From assembly GCA_009925955.1 (NCBI GenBank), contig RFPX01000040.1, forward strand, positions 1 through 9,007: a DNA stretch of 9,007 nt, given 5' to 3'. Positions 1 to 7,781 of this stretch are shown piece by piece. The stretch comes from Betaproteobacteria bacterium. Lineage in GTDB: Bacteria > Pseudomonadota > Gammaproteobacteria > Burkholderiales > Burkholderiaceae_C. Within the stretch, counting starts at the first letter, position 1. The number at the start of each line of letters is the position of its first letter. The notes beneath the pieces were generated by a model, which searched no databases, was not told the DNA's origin, and saw nothing but the letters and a program-made list of their open reading frames with translations. The translations under genes and the position numbers were made by a program.

Positions 1-105
1 CGGTGGGTCATACGCCGTCAGAAAGTTCAGGTAATGGGCCGCGGTGCAGCCCGGTGCCCGTTTGGCGATCATGTAATACGGCTGCGACTGCTCGATATCA
101 GCCCC
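1..105 (-). other. Open -1 frame continuing the kinase-like ORF past its stop (putative frameshifted tail, cut by the window edge)
   Basis: Reading the minus strand from base 105 in the -1 frame gives 35 codons with no stop, running off the window at base 1. It begins GADIEQSQPYYMIAK. About 26 of the 35 codons end in G or C, as expected for a GC-rich coding frame. The annotated frame over the same bases uses ATA, AGT, ATT and ACA before its TGA. The lysine in MIAK lies 21 residues after the serine of the AASVGE loop, close to the distance between the Ala-rich loop and the conserved lysine in UbiB. It is followed by RAPG, comparable with the RPG often seen there. One extra G in the GGGG run (plus-strand CCCC, 102-105) would fuse the two frames. 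A real mutation, an assembly error and programmed frameshifting all remain possible. Confidence 0.55.
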
Positions 106-1952
106 AGGAAGGTTTCCCCAACAGACGCCGCTCCAAGACTGCGGATGGCCTTCAGCGCCACGATGGCGCCCTGGGAATCCTCGACCACTGCGGCCAACAT
201 GGCGTTGCGCAGAACCGGGTGTATGGGCGGCAGGTCGGTCTTGACAAAGGACAGGGCGGCACGAAGCTCTTGTCCCGATGGCCCTTGTCCGAGGCTGTCA
301 CCCACCATCTGCAGCATCTTGATCATCAGCGGCCCGGCACCCTTGATCAAGGCCGCCAAGGCCTGTGGGGGCTTGGAGTGCAGCACGGCCTCTCGCATAT
401 ACGAGGCCAGCATGGCCCGTTGATCGGCCGGTGACTGCTCCGCGTAGTAGCGCTTGAACGCCGCGCTCAGGAATTGGGCCAAGTTGCCAGGCACCGTGCC
501 AAAGTTCTGAGACAACTGCGACATCACGGCCTGTACCGTCGGCTCAATTTGCGCCATGGATTGGGCTATGCCTTGGGCGAGCTGTTCATAGGCCGCTGGC
601 GGCAAGGCGTTGAGGTGCGCACGGATGAGGGCCCGGCGCTCCTGTGGGTCTGGACAGTCCGCCACCTGTTGGAACAGGTCGACAGGAAGCATGTACCCGA
701 AGGCAGCCAAGGCCGCCGCGGGAACCCCCGACTCACCGGTGATGGCGGACATGGGCTTGCTCATCGCCAAGGTCACGAACAGATCGGTATGCGCCAGCGC
801 CACGTTCTTCAGGCGGTCGGGCTCTTGGCCGATCTGCAGGTCCAGTGGATTCTGAGGCGCCAAGCAGTCGGCGAAAAACCGGCGCAGGTCCCGCACCGCT
901 TGAGGCGTGGCGGCCACGGGATCTTCCTTGTCGGTGGGCGCCGATTCAAACGCTTGAGCCGGTGCCACCGGCTCAAAGTGCAAGGCCTGATCCAGGGCCT
1001 GCCCTTGTGCGTTGTAGCGTGCCAGCAGGTCTTGGCTGGTGGGATCCAAGGCCTGTGCATCCAATTGGGCCTGTAGCGAATGCAGGGTATCGAATTCGGT
1101 GTACACCCCGAAACCCACCGCGCGAGCCAGTTCCACCAGAGTGGGTGTGGGTGAGCGCTGGATGAACCGCAGACCGCGGTGTGCGCCCGTGGCCTCGATC
1201 AGTGCCAGGGCCGTTCCCCTCAGGGTGCGGTCGTCGGTGCTAGGGGCCTGACACGCTTGAAACTGGGCATGCGCTTCATTGAGCGCCTTCCACTGCGCAT
1301 GCGTGACGGACGATGGGATTAACTTGCCCGATTGAACGTTGAAGACCTGGACCCGCTCTGGCCCCTTGCCCGTGATTCGCTTGGACGGCACCACCCACTC
1401 ATCGGGCTCATGCCCGCGCAACTGGTCCAATTTGTGGGCCAGGCTCAAGAGGGCTGCGGCGGTTTCGAGGTGCTCACCTTCAGGCAGATGGGCCAGCGCC
1501 AACTCGATGGACTGGCGAACCATGGTCAGGCGCTGCTCATCCCGTGCATCACCGTGCCACTGGCCATCTGCGCGAAACACCCCGCGGGCAAAGAAGTCCT
1601 GCATCAGCGCGGCAGCCTGCTGCTGCACGGTGTGGCTGATCTCATCTGCACCCAACTCCCGAACCCTGTGCACCGTCAAGGGCTTGCCCTGGGCGCGGGT
1701 TTCGGCGAGTGCGGCAGCAGCCGCGTCGGCCAAGTCGGCATTCACGGCTCGGATCTGGGCGATGTAAGCATCAACGCCCGCCCGGTTGCGCTGCCGAACT
1801 TCTGCGCTCAAGGAGCGCTCAATGCGCTGAACCAGTCGACCGAAGAGATGGCTGGAGGTCTGCCCGGCCGTGGTGGTGTGCTCGCCAACGCCCGCGATGA
1901 TGTGGCCGTCGGTGGTGTACTGGCTGCGCAGCAGTTGGGTCAGTTCGCTCAT
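69..1952 (-). CDS. Large protein of unknown function; C-terminus resembles the start of an ABC1/UbiB-like kinase domain; probably frameshifted
   Basis: I do not recognise the first ~530 of 627 residues. They look soluble and mostly helical, rich in Ala, Gln and Leu, with no signal peptide or membrane segment. A Pro/Ala-rich linker lies near residues 328-352. The C-terminus is more telling. GPLMIKMLQ (540-548) resembles the KxGQ motif of ABC1/UbiB/AarF atypical kinases. TDLPPIHP (572-579) resembles the Leu-Pro-Pro stretch that follows it there. LGAASVGE (606-613) resembles their Ala-rich nucleotide loop. UbiB proteins usually total about 500-550 residues, so a domain beginning near residue 530 would be atypical. 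The frame stops 10 codons after G617, but the -1 frame continues the likeness to the window edge, so this stop is probably not the original one. The ATG at 1952 has only GGG directly before it and no good Shine-Dalgarno. The gene follows guaA after 95 bases on the same strand. The reading frame is well supported; the kinase likeness is inference. Confidence 0.7.
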   Translation of the reverse strand: MSELTQLLRSQYTTDGHIIAGVGEHTTTAGQTSSHLFGRLVQRIERSLSAEVRQRNRAGVDAYIAQIRAVNADLADAAAAALAETRAQGKPLTVHRVRELGADEISHTVQQQAAALMQDFFARGVFRADGQWHGDARDEQRLTMVRQSIELALAHLPEGEHLETAAALLSLAHKLDQLRGHEPDEWVVPSKRITGKGPERVQVFNVQSGKLIPSSVTHAQWKALNEAHAQFQACQAPSTDDRTLRGTALALIEATGAHRGLRFIQRSPTPTLVELARAVGFGVYTEFDTLHSLQAQLDAQALDPTSQDLLARYNAQGQALDQALHFEPVAPAQAFESAPTDKEDPVAATPQAVRDLRRFFADCLAPQNPLDLQIGQEPDRLKNVALAHTDLFVTLAMSKPMSAITGESGVPAAALAAFGYMLPVDLFQQVADCPDPQERRALIRAHLNALPPAAYEQLAQGIAQSMAQIEPTVQAVMSQLSQNFGTVPGNLAQFLSAAFKRYYAEQSPADQRAMLASYMREAVLHSKPPQALAALIKGAGPLMIKMLQMVGDSLGQGPSGQELRAALSFVKTDLPPIHPVLRNAMLAAVVEDSQGAIVALKAIRSLGAASVGETFLGLISSSRSRIT

Positions 1953-2047
1953 CCCAGCACGCTAGCCCAACCGCCTGCGCTCGGGCAAAGGAAAATCGAA
2001 CGACGCTCAGGACAACCCGTATCTCCTAGGGGTTCATGCGAGGGGCG
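1953..2047. other. Gap between guaA and the unknown ORF; no clear terminator or promoter
   Basis: This 95-base gap separates the guaA stop from the start of the next minus-strand ORF. I looked for a GC-rich stem followed by a T run and found none. The best pairing is a 5-base AACCC/GGGTT stem with a long loop. I also saw no convincing -35/-10 pair or Shine-Dalgarno ahead of 1952. Read-through from guaA is therefore possible but not shown. Confidence 0.4.
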
Positions 2048-3634
2048 CTATTCCCACTCGATGGTGGCCGGCGGCTTGCTCGAAACGTCATAGGTGACAC
2101 GGTTGATGCCGCGCACCTCATTGATGATGCGGCTGCTCACCCGCTTGAGCAGGCCATAGGGCAGTTCGGCCCAGTCGGCCGTCATGAAGTCACTGGTTTG
2201 CACCGCCCGCAGTGCCACCACATGGTCGTAGGTGCGGCCGTCGCCCATCACACCCACACTCTTGACCGGCAGAAACACGGCAAAGGCCTGGCTCGTCAGC
2301 TCGTACCAGTTCTTGCCGGTGGCTGGATCGACTTCGCGGCGCAACTCTTCGATGAAGATGTGGTCGGCTCGGCGCAGCAGGTCGGCGTACTCGCGCTTGA
2401 CCTCACCCAGGATGCGCACGCCCAGGCCTGGCCCTGGGAAGGGATGGCGATAGACCATGTCGTGAGGCAAGCCCAAGGCCACGCCCAGGGCCCGCACCTC
2501 GTCCTTGAACAGTTCACGCAAGGGCTCCAGCAGCTTCAGGCCCAGTTGCTCGGGCAGGCCGCCCACGTTGTGGTGGCTCTTGATCGTGGTGGCCTTCTTG
2601 GTCTTGGTGCCGCCGCTTTCCACCACATCTGGGTAGATGGTGCCCTGCGCCAGGAAGGTGGCGGCCTTGAGCTTGGCCGCCTCAGCCTTGAAGACGTCCA
2701 CAAACAAGCGGCCGATAACTTTTCGCTTGGCCTCCGGTTCGCTCACGCCCTGGAGTTCACCCAAAAACAGGTTGCTGGCGTCCACCCGCAGCACCTTGGC
2801 GTGCAGCTTGCCGGCAAACATGTCCATGACCATGTCGCCCTCGTTCAGCCGCAGCAGGCCGTGGTCCACGAACACGCAGGTCAACTGGTCCCCAATGGCA
2901 CGGTGAATCAAGGCCGCAGCAACGCTGGAGTCCACGCCACCCGACAAGCCCAGGATCACCTCCTCGTCACCCACCTGCTCCCGGATGCGGGCCACCGCCT
3001 CGGCGATGTAGTCGCCCATGATCCAGTCGCCGCGGCAGCCGCAGATGTCGCGTACGAAGCGGTGGAAGATCTCGGCGCCGCGCTGGGTGTGCGTGACCTC
3101 GGGGTGGAACTGCACCGCATACAGCCCGCGCGACTCATCGGCCATGCCGGCGATGGGGCAGCTGGGGGTACTGGCCATCAGCTTGAAGCCGGGTGGGAGC
3201 TCGGTGACCTTGTCGCCATGGCTCATCCACACCTTGAGCATCCCGTGCCCTTCGGGGGTACGAAAGTCTTCAATGCCATCGAACAATCGGGTGTGACCGC
3301 GGGCGCGCACCTCGGCGTAGCCAAATTCACGCGTGTCGCTCCAGGACACCTGGCCACCGAGTTGCACCGCCATGGTCTGCATGCCGTAGCAGATGCCCAA
3401 GACCGGCACCCCCAGGTCGAACACGGCCTGCGGCGCGCGCAGTTGGTGGTCTTCGTAGGTGCTGGCGTGTGAGCCCGAAAGGATGATGCCCTGCGGCGCA
3501 AAGGCACGGATGAAGTCGTCCCCAACGTCATTGGGGTGGATTTCGCAGTACACCTGGGCCTCACGCACCCGCCGGGCAATCAACTGCGTCACCTGCGAGC
3601 CAAAGTCGAGGATCAGAATCTTCTGGTGGGACAT
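2048..3634 (-). CDS. guaA: GMP synthase (glutamine-hydrolysing)
   Basis: Cytosolic enzyme that aminates XMP to GMP using ATP and glutamine-derived ammonia, the last step of GMP synthesis. The 528 residues match the usual length of about 525. The N-terminal class I glutamine amidotransferase domain (about 5-200) has its nucleophile Cys82 in GICYGMQ, with His177 and Glu179 in QFHPEV. The ATP pyrophosphatase domain has the P-loop SGGVDSS at 231-237, followed by QGTIYPDVVES (330-340) and SHHNVGGLPE (353-362). The C-terminal dimerisation domain ends in the typical TIEWE. The frame is open further upstream, to 3790, but that extension would overlap the MFS gene and is not protein-like. The start at MSHQKILILDFGSQ matches the family. 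No strong Shine-Dalgarno precedes it. It lies 88 bases after the MFS gene, so co-transcription with guaB is likely but interrupted by hairpins. Confidence 0.98.
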   Translation of the reverse strand: MSHQKILILDFGSQVTQLIARRVREAQVYCEIHPNDVGDDFIRAFAPQGIILSGSHASTYEDHQLRAPQAVFDLGVPVLGICYGMQTMAVQLGGQVSWSDTREFGYAEVRARGHTRLFDGIEDFRTPEGHGMLKVWMSHGDKVTELPPGFKLMASTPSCPIAGMADESRGLYAVQFHPEVTHTQRGAEIFHRFVRDICGCRGDWIMGDYIAEAVARIREQVGDEEVILGLSGGVDSSVAAALIHRAIGDQLTCVFVDHGLLRLNEGDMVMDMFAGKLHAKVLRVDASNLFLGELQGVSEPEAKRKVIGRLFVDVFKAEAAKLKAATFLAQGTIYPDVVESGGTKTKKATTIKSHHNVGGLPEQLGLKLLEPLRELFKDEVRALGVALGLPHDMVYRHPFPGPGLGVRILGEVKREYADLLRRADHIFIEELRREVDPATGKNWYELTSQAFAVFLPVKSVGVMGDGRTYDHVVALRAVQTSDFMTADWAELPYGLLKRVSSRIINEVRGINRVTYDVSSKPPATIEWE

Positions 3635-3702
3635 GGCGCGGACTTTCAAGTGCGGGACGGTTCGGATGATCGTTGTCGGGTCAGGTGATCGGGGCACAGG
3701 CC

Positions 3703-3722
3703 GCCCGCCATGGCAGGCGGGC
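3703..3722 (-). other. Small hairpin between the MFS gene and guaA
   Basis: GCCCGCC (3703-3709) and GGCGGGC (3716-3722) form a perfect 7-base inverted repeat with a 6-base loop, directly after the MFS stop codon. No T run follows on the minus strand, so it is not a canonical intrinsic terminator. With the larger repeat just upstream it makes two consecutive stems in the mRNA ahead of guaA. A role in mRNA 3'-end stability or partial termination is inference. Confidence 0.45.
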
Positions 3723-4973
3723 TCAGGGCGCTGCCGACAAGGCCGCGGCCTGTTGGGCGCGGCCTTGTCGGGCAAAGTGGCGAATGGCAATCACGGCGCC
3801 ACAGACCTGCAGGGCGCAACACGCAAAGAAGGGCAAACCCACCAGCCAGTGGCCCGGCCCCAGCGGAGACACCAAGCCCAGCAGTGCGGCACCCACCACG
3901 GGTGCGATCACGGCCATGGCGCTGGTCAAGGATGCCACGGACCCCATGGCCGTGCCCTGCTCCCGGTCAGACGCCGCATTGGAAATCAGGCTCTGCAACG
4001 AGGCCGTGATGGTGAAGCCCAAGAGGTTGCACACCACGATGGCCATCATCATCCAACCCTCGGTGGCCAAGCCCCAGGCCAGGTAGCCCGTGGCGGAGGA
4101 GACCAGCCCCATCTGAACCAGGCGCTCGGGTTTGAATCGCTTGAGCAAGACGCGCATCAATCCGCCCTGCACCACCGCAGCCACCACACCCACCACGAAC
4201 AAGGACCAGCCGTTTTCCTTCGGACCCCAGCCAAACTTGAAGCTGCAGTACAGCACCCAGGTCATGTGCAGGATGAACTGGGCCAGGTTCGACAGGGCCA
4301 CCACCCACAGCAAGGGCTTGACGCCGGCCAAGGCGGCCAAACCCCGAAGAGAACTGATGGGGTTGGCCTTTCGCCAGTCAAAAGGCACACGCTTGTCTGG
4401 CGGCAGGGACTCCGGCAGCACCAGCCAGCCGTACAAGGTGTTCAGCACGGCCAACGCGCCGGCCACATAAAAAGGAAGGTGCAGGTCGATGTCGCCCAAA
4501 ACTCCACCCATGACGGGGCCCAGCACATAGCCCACCCCAAACATCGCCCCTACGAGGCCAAAGCGGCGCGCGCGGTCTTCAGGCGAGGAAATGTCGGCCA
4601 CATAGGCGTGGGCCACTGCGGCATTGGCCTGGAAGGCACCGCCCACCAAGCGCACCGCCACCAAGACCCACAGGGCTTGCGCCATGGCCGTGGCAAAGAA
4701 GTTCAGCGCCAGGCCCAGAAAGCCCACCAAGAGCACCGGGCGGCGCCCGTATCGGTCGGACAAGCGGCCGAGAATCGGCGCACCAAAGAAGTTGGCAATG
4801 CCAAAAGCGAAGGCCACCACCCCGTACCAGAAGGCATGGTCGGCCGCATCGGTGGCAAATTGCCCCACCAGGGGCGGCAGCACCGGGATGATCAGGCCCA
4901 CCGACACCATGTCGATGAGGACGGTGATCAGAATAAAGGGCATGGCCGGCGCTCGACCGGCGAAGGCGCTCAT
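3723..4973 (-). CDS. MFS transporter, TetA/DHA1-like (drug:H+ antiporter type)
   Basis: A 416-residue polytopic inner-membrane protein with about 12 hydrophobic segments, the usual size for the TCR/Tet branch of the major facilitator superfamily. Motif A is GRLSDRYGRRPVLL at 69-82, between helices 2 and 3. YVADISSPEDRARRFG (124-139) followed by FGVGYVLGPVMGG (145-157) matches the helix 4-5 loop and motif C region of TetA-type proton antiporters. QSLISN (327-332) followed by QGTAMGSVASLTS (339-351) matches the helix 10-11 region of the same group. The substrate cannot be told from sequence, so tetracycline export should not be assumed. The start lies 8 bases after the guaB stop, with GGAG overlapping the guaB end as a possible ribosome site. 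Met11 is an alternative start. Its place between guaB and guaA implies co-transcription with GMP synthesis genes. Its 3' end holds a strong inverted repeat. Confidence 0.93.
   Translation of the reverse strand: MSAFAGRAPAMPFILITVLIDMVSVGLIIPVLPPLVGQFATDAADHAFWYGVVAFAFGIANFFGAPILGRLSDRYGRRPVLLVGFLGLALNFFATAMAQALWVLVAVRLVGGAFQANAAVAHAYVADISSPEDRARRFGLVGAMFGVGYVLGPVMGGVLGDIDLHLPFYVAGALAVLNTLYGWLVLPESLPPDKRVPFDWRKANPISSLRGLAALAGVKPLLWVVALSNLAQFILHMTWVLYCSFKFGWGPKENGWSLFVVGVVAAVVQGGLMRVLLKRFKPERLVQMGLVSSATGYLAWGLATEGWMMMAIVVCNLLGFTITASLQSLISNAASDREQGTAMGSVASLTSAMAVIAPVVGAALLGLVSPLGPGHWLVGLPFFACCALQVCGAVIAIRHFARQGRAQQAAALSAAP
3734..3771 (-). repeat. 14-base perfect inverted repeat in the 3' end of the MFS gene
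   Basis: CCGACAAGGCCGCG (3734-3747) and CGCGGCCTTGTCGG (3758-3771) are exact reverse complements separated by 10 bases. In the transcript this would be a very stable GC-rich stem-loop within the last codons of the MFS gene, encoding the low-complexity Ala/Gln tail. No U tract follows. It could be a Rho-linked or RNA-stability structure, or simply a consequence of GC-rich alanine codons, although 14 consecutive matches are many for chance. Confidence 0.7.
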
Positions 4974-4981
4974 GTGCAGCC

Positions 4982-6454
<1,473 letters not shown>

Positions 6455-6479
6455 GAGAAATCTCCGGACGCAAAAACGG

Positions 6480-6485
6480 ATTATA
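6480..6485 (-). promoter_or_regulatory. Candidate -10 box for guaB
   Basis: The minus strand reads a perfect TATAAT overlapping the rnfH stop codon, 25 bases before the guaB ATG. That leaves room for a short leader with the GGAG ribosome site. No TTGACA-like -35 lies 16-18 bases upstream (GGCTGG and its neighbours) and no TG extended -10 is present. It may be a weak or activator-dependent promoter, or chance. Confidence 0.35.
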
Positions 6486-6825
6486 GGGAGGCGCCCGAGG
6501 GGCCAGCCCGCTTGGAGCCGCTCTTGCGATAGCGCTGGCGCCGTGCCTCCTTGGGGTCCACGCGTAAGGGGCGGTAGACCTCGATGCGGTCCCCATCGCG
6601 AAGCGGATGGTCCAAAGGCCTCAGCTTGGACCACACACCGCAGGGCAGTGTTTCAAGCGCACCCGGCACCTGGCCCCGCACCCGCTCGCTGGCCTTGAGC
6701 GCATCGGCCAGCGTGGCGCCAGTGGGCAGGCTCAGGTCCTCCAGCAGCACCTCCTGCGGGCGGGGCGACCAGGCCAGCTGCACCCGAATGAAAGCGCCCG
6801 TGCCAGGGTTGTCACCGTGCGCCAT
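6481..6825 (-). CDS. rnfH: RnfH/RatB family ubiquitin-fold protein (UPF0125)
   Basis: A small, probably cytosolic protein of 114 residues with a beta-grasp, ubiquitin-like fold. The diagnostic RnfH segment is clear: GVWSKLRPLDHPLRDGDRIEVYRPL at its core, with DGDRIEVYRPL at 77-87, then DPKEARRQR (90-98). LPTGATLADALKAS (33-46) matches the family's N-terminal helix region. Its molecular role is unsettled. It was named RatB as the partner of RatA, and RnfH because it accompanies rnf genes in some bacteria; neither role is shown here. The start ATG at 6825 lies inside the end of ratA (14-base overlap), which argues for translational coupling. The frame extends upstream to 7065, but that part is antisense-like shadow within ratA. 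The basic Lys/Arg tail (96-106) is usual for the family. Confidence 0.93.
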   Translation of the reverse strand: MAHGDNPGTGAFIRVQLAWSPRPQEVLLEDLSLPTGATLADALKASERVRGQVPGALETLPCGVWSKLRPLDHPLRDGDRIEVYRPLRVDPKEARRQRYRKSGSKRAGPSGASL

Positions 6826-7291
6826 ACACCGCCTCTGCTCGTTTGACGAAGGAGTCCACCAGGGTGTTGGCCACCCGGTCGAACATGGGGCTGAGCACCA
6901 ACTCCAGCGGGCCCGTGCGCAGCGCATACTGCAGATCGAGCTCAACCCGACAGGCGGCGGGGTCGGCACCATCGTGGGTCTGTTTGGTGTCGGCCGGGGT
7001 GCCGCCCACCGGCGTAAACGCCCAGCGACCCTCCAAGTGCGAAAACGGACCGTCCACCAGTTCAACGGTGACCAATCGACCCGCTTGGTGGGTGTTTCGC
7101 GTGGTGAAGGTGTGGCGCAGGCCCGAGAAGGCCAGGCCCAGCCGAGCGGTCATGCCCACAGCGGTCTGCTCCAGCACCTCCGCGCGGTCGCACCAGGGCA
7201 GAAACTCCGGGTAGGCCTGCACTTGGGTGACCAAGTCGTACATCTGCCGGGCCGAGTACCACAGCAGAACGGATTTCCGCACATGCTTCAT
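6812..7291 (-). CDS. ratA: RatA family START/SRPBCC-domain protein (Coq10-like)
   Basis: A 159-residue polyketide-cyclase/START-fold protein. VRKSVLLWYSARQMYDLVTQV (4-24), then YPEFLPWC (27-34), TFTTRN (61-66), LVDGPFSHLEGRWAFTP (78-94), and a C-terminal helix with VANTLVDSFVKRAEAVY (140-156) follow the order seen in Escherichia coli RatA. RatA was described as a toxin that blocks 70S ribosome assembly. Homologues are also annotated as Coq10-like ubiquinone-binding proteins, and the sequence does not decide between them. A hydrophilic insertion at about 95-113 (Gly/Thr/Asp-rich) makes it slightly longer than usual. I chose the start at MKHVRKSV because it matches the family. An earlier ATG at 7336 would overlap smpB. 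It diverges from smpB by 22 bases and overlaps rnfH, making it the probable first gene of the gua-containing run. Confidence 0.94.
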   Translation of the reverse strand: MKHVRKSVLLWYSARQMYDLVTQVQAYPEFLPWCDRAEVLEQTAVGMTARLGLAFSGLRHTFTTRNTHQAGRLVTVELVDGPFSHLEGRWAFTPVGGTPADTKQTHDGADPAACRVELDLQYALRTGPLELVLSPMFDRVANTLVDSFVKRAEAVYGAR

Positions 7292-7313
7292 AGAATGGCG
7301 CAATTTTAAGTTC
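7292..7313. promoter_or_regulatory. 22-base divergent start region between ratA and smpB
   Basis: Only 22 AT-rich bases separate the two start codons, so promoters for both directions must extend into each other's coding sequence. The minus strand has TAAAAT (7303-7308) and the plus strand has TAGAAT (7291-7296), both -10-like. Neither has a recognisable -35 at normal spacing, and neither gene has a strong Shine-Dalgarno. The boxes lie so close to the ATGs that leaders would be nearly absent if they are used. Confidence 0.3.
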
Positions 7314-7778
7314 ATGGCCAACACCCCTGCCCTCATCGCCGAGAACCGGCGGGCCCGGTTCGACTACCACCTCGAGGAGCGCCACGAGGTGGGGGTCGTG
7401 CTCGAGGGTTGGGAGGTCAAGGCCATCCGGTCGGGCCAGGTGCAGCTCACCGACGGCTATGTGCTGGTCAAAAACGGTGAGCTGTTCTTGATTGGCTGCC
7501 GCATCAATGCCCTGCGAACGGCCAGCAGCCATGTGCGGCCAGATGCCGACAGGACCAAAAAGCTGCTGCTGCAAAAGGCCGAAATCCGCCGGCTGGTGGG
7601 CAAGGTTGAGCAGCGCGGCTACACCCTGGTGCCGCTGAACCTGCACTTCAAGAACGGGTGGGTGAAGGCGGAAATCGCCTTGGCCAAGGGCAAGGCTGAA
7701 CACGACAAGCGCGACACCATCAAAGAGCGCGAGGGCAAGCGCGAAGTTGAACGGGCGATGAAGTCGCGCAACCGGTGA
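7314..7778 (+). CDS. smpB: SsrA-binding protein (tmRNA-binding trans-translation factor)
   Basis: Binds tmRNA (SsrA) and carries it to stalled ribosomes for trans-translation, releasing them and tagging the incomplete peptide. The 154 residues are typical. IAENRRARFDYHLEERHEVGVVLEGWEVKA holds the conserved N-terminal block, with ENRRARFDY at 10-18 and GWEVKAIR at 32-39. Next come SSHVRPDADRTKKLLL (71-86), GYTLVPL (102-108) and the C-terminal KGKAEHDKRDTIK (125-137). A basic tail, EREGKREVERAMKSRNR, corresponds to the part that inserts in the empty mRNA channel. The start MANTPALIAENRR is the family start; an upstream ATG at 7227 would overlap ratA. It is the only plus-strand gene in the window. 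The tmRNA gene itself is not here. Confidence 0.98.
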   Translation: MANTPALIAENRRARFDYHLEERHEVGVVLEGWEVKAIRSGQVQLTDGYVLVKNGELFLIGCRINALRTASSHVRPDADRTKKLLLQKAEIRRLVGKVEQRGYTLVPLNLHFKNGWVKAEIALAKGKAEHDKRDTIKEREGKREVERAMKSRNR

Positions 7779-7781
7779 GCC

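Noticed and set aside
1953..2047. HrpII/PIP-type box (TTCG-N16-TTCG) suggesting a secreted effector for the unknown ORF
   Set aside because: Only one TTCG occurs in the gap on the minus strand and no second copy at the required distance.
1332..2093. Plus-strand 253-codon frame over the start of the unknown ORF and the guaA gap
   Set aside because: It runs antisense into the end of guaA without motifs. The minus frame is longer and its start agrees with the gene order.
3703..3771. Intrinsic terminator after the MFS gene
   Set aside because: The stems are strong, but neither is followed by a T run on the minus strand, so they are reported only as hairpins.
3635..3790. N-terminal extension of guaA (52 extra codons)
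   Set aside because: It overlaps the end of the MFS gene and is a Pro/Arg-rich shadow. The GMP synthase family starts at the MSHQKILILDFG-type sequence.
6812..6825. ratA-rnfH read as a new toxin-antitoxin module
   Set aside because: The pair is a conserved housekeeping neighbourhood of smpB in proteobacteria, and both proteins match their families closely. Nothing novel is supported.
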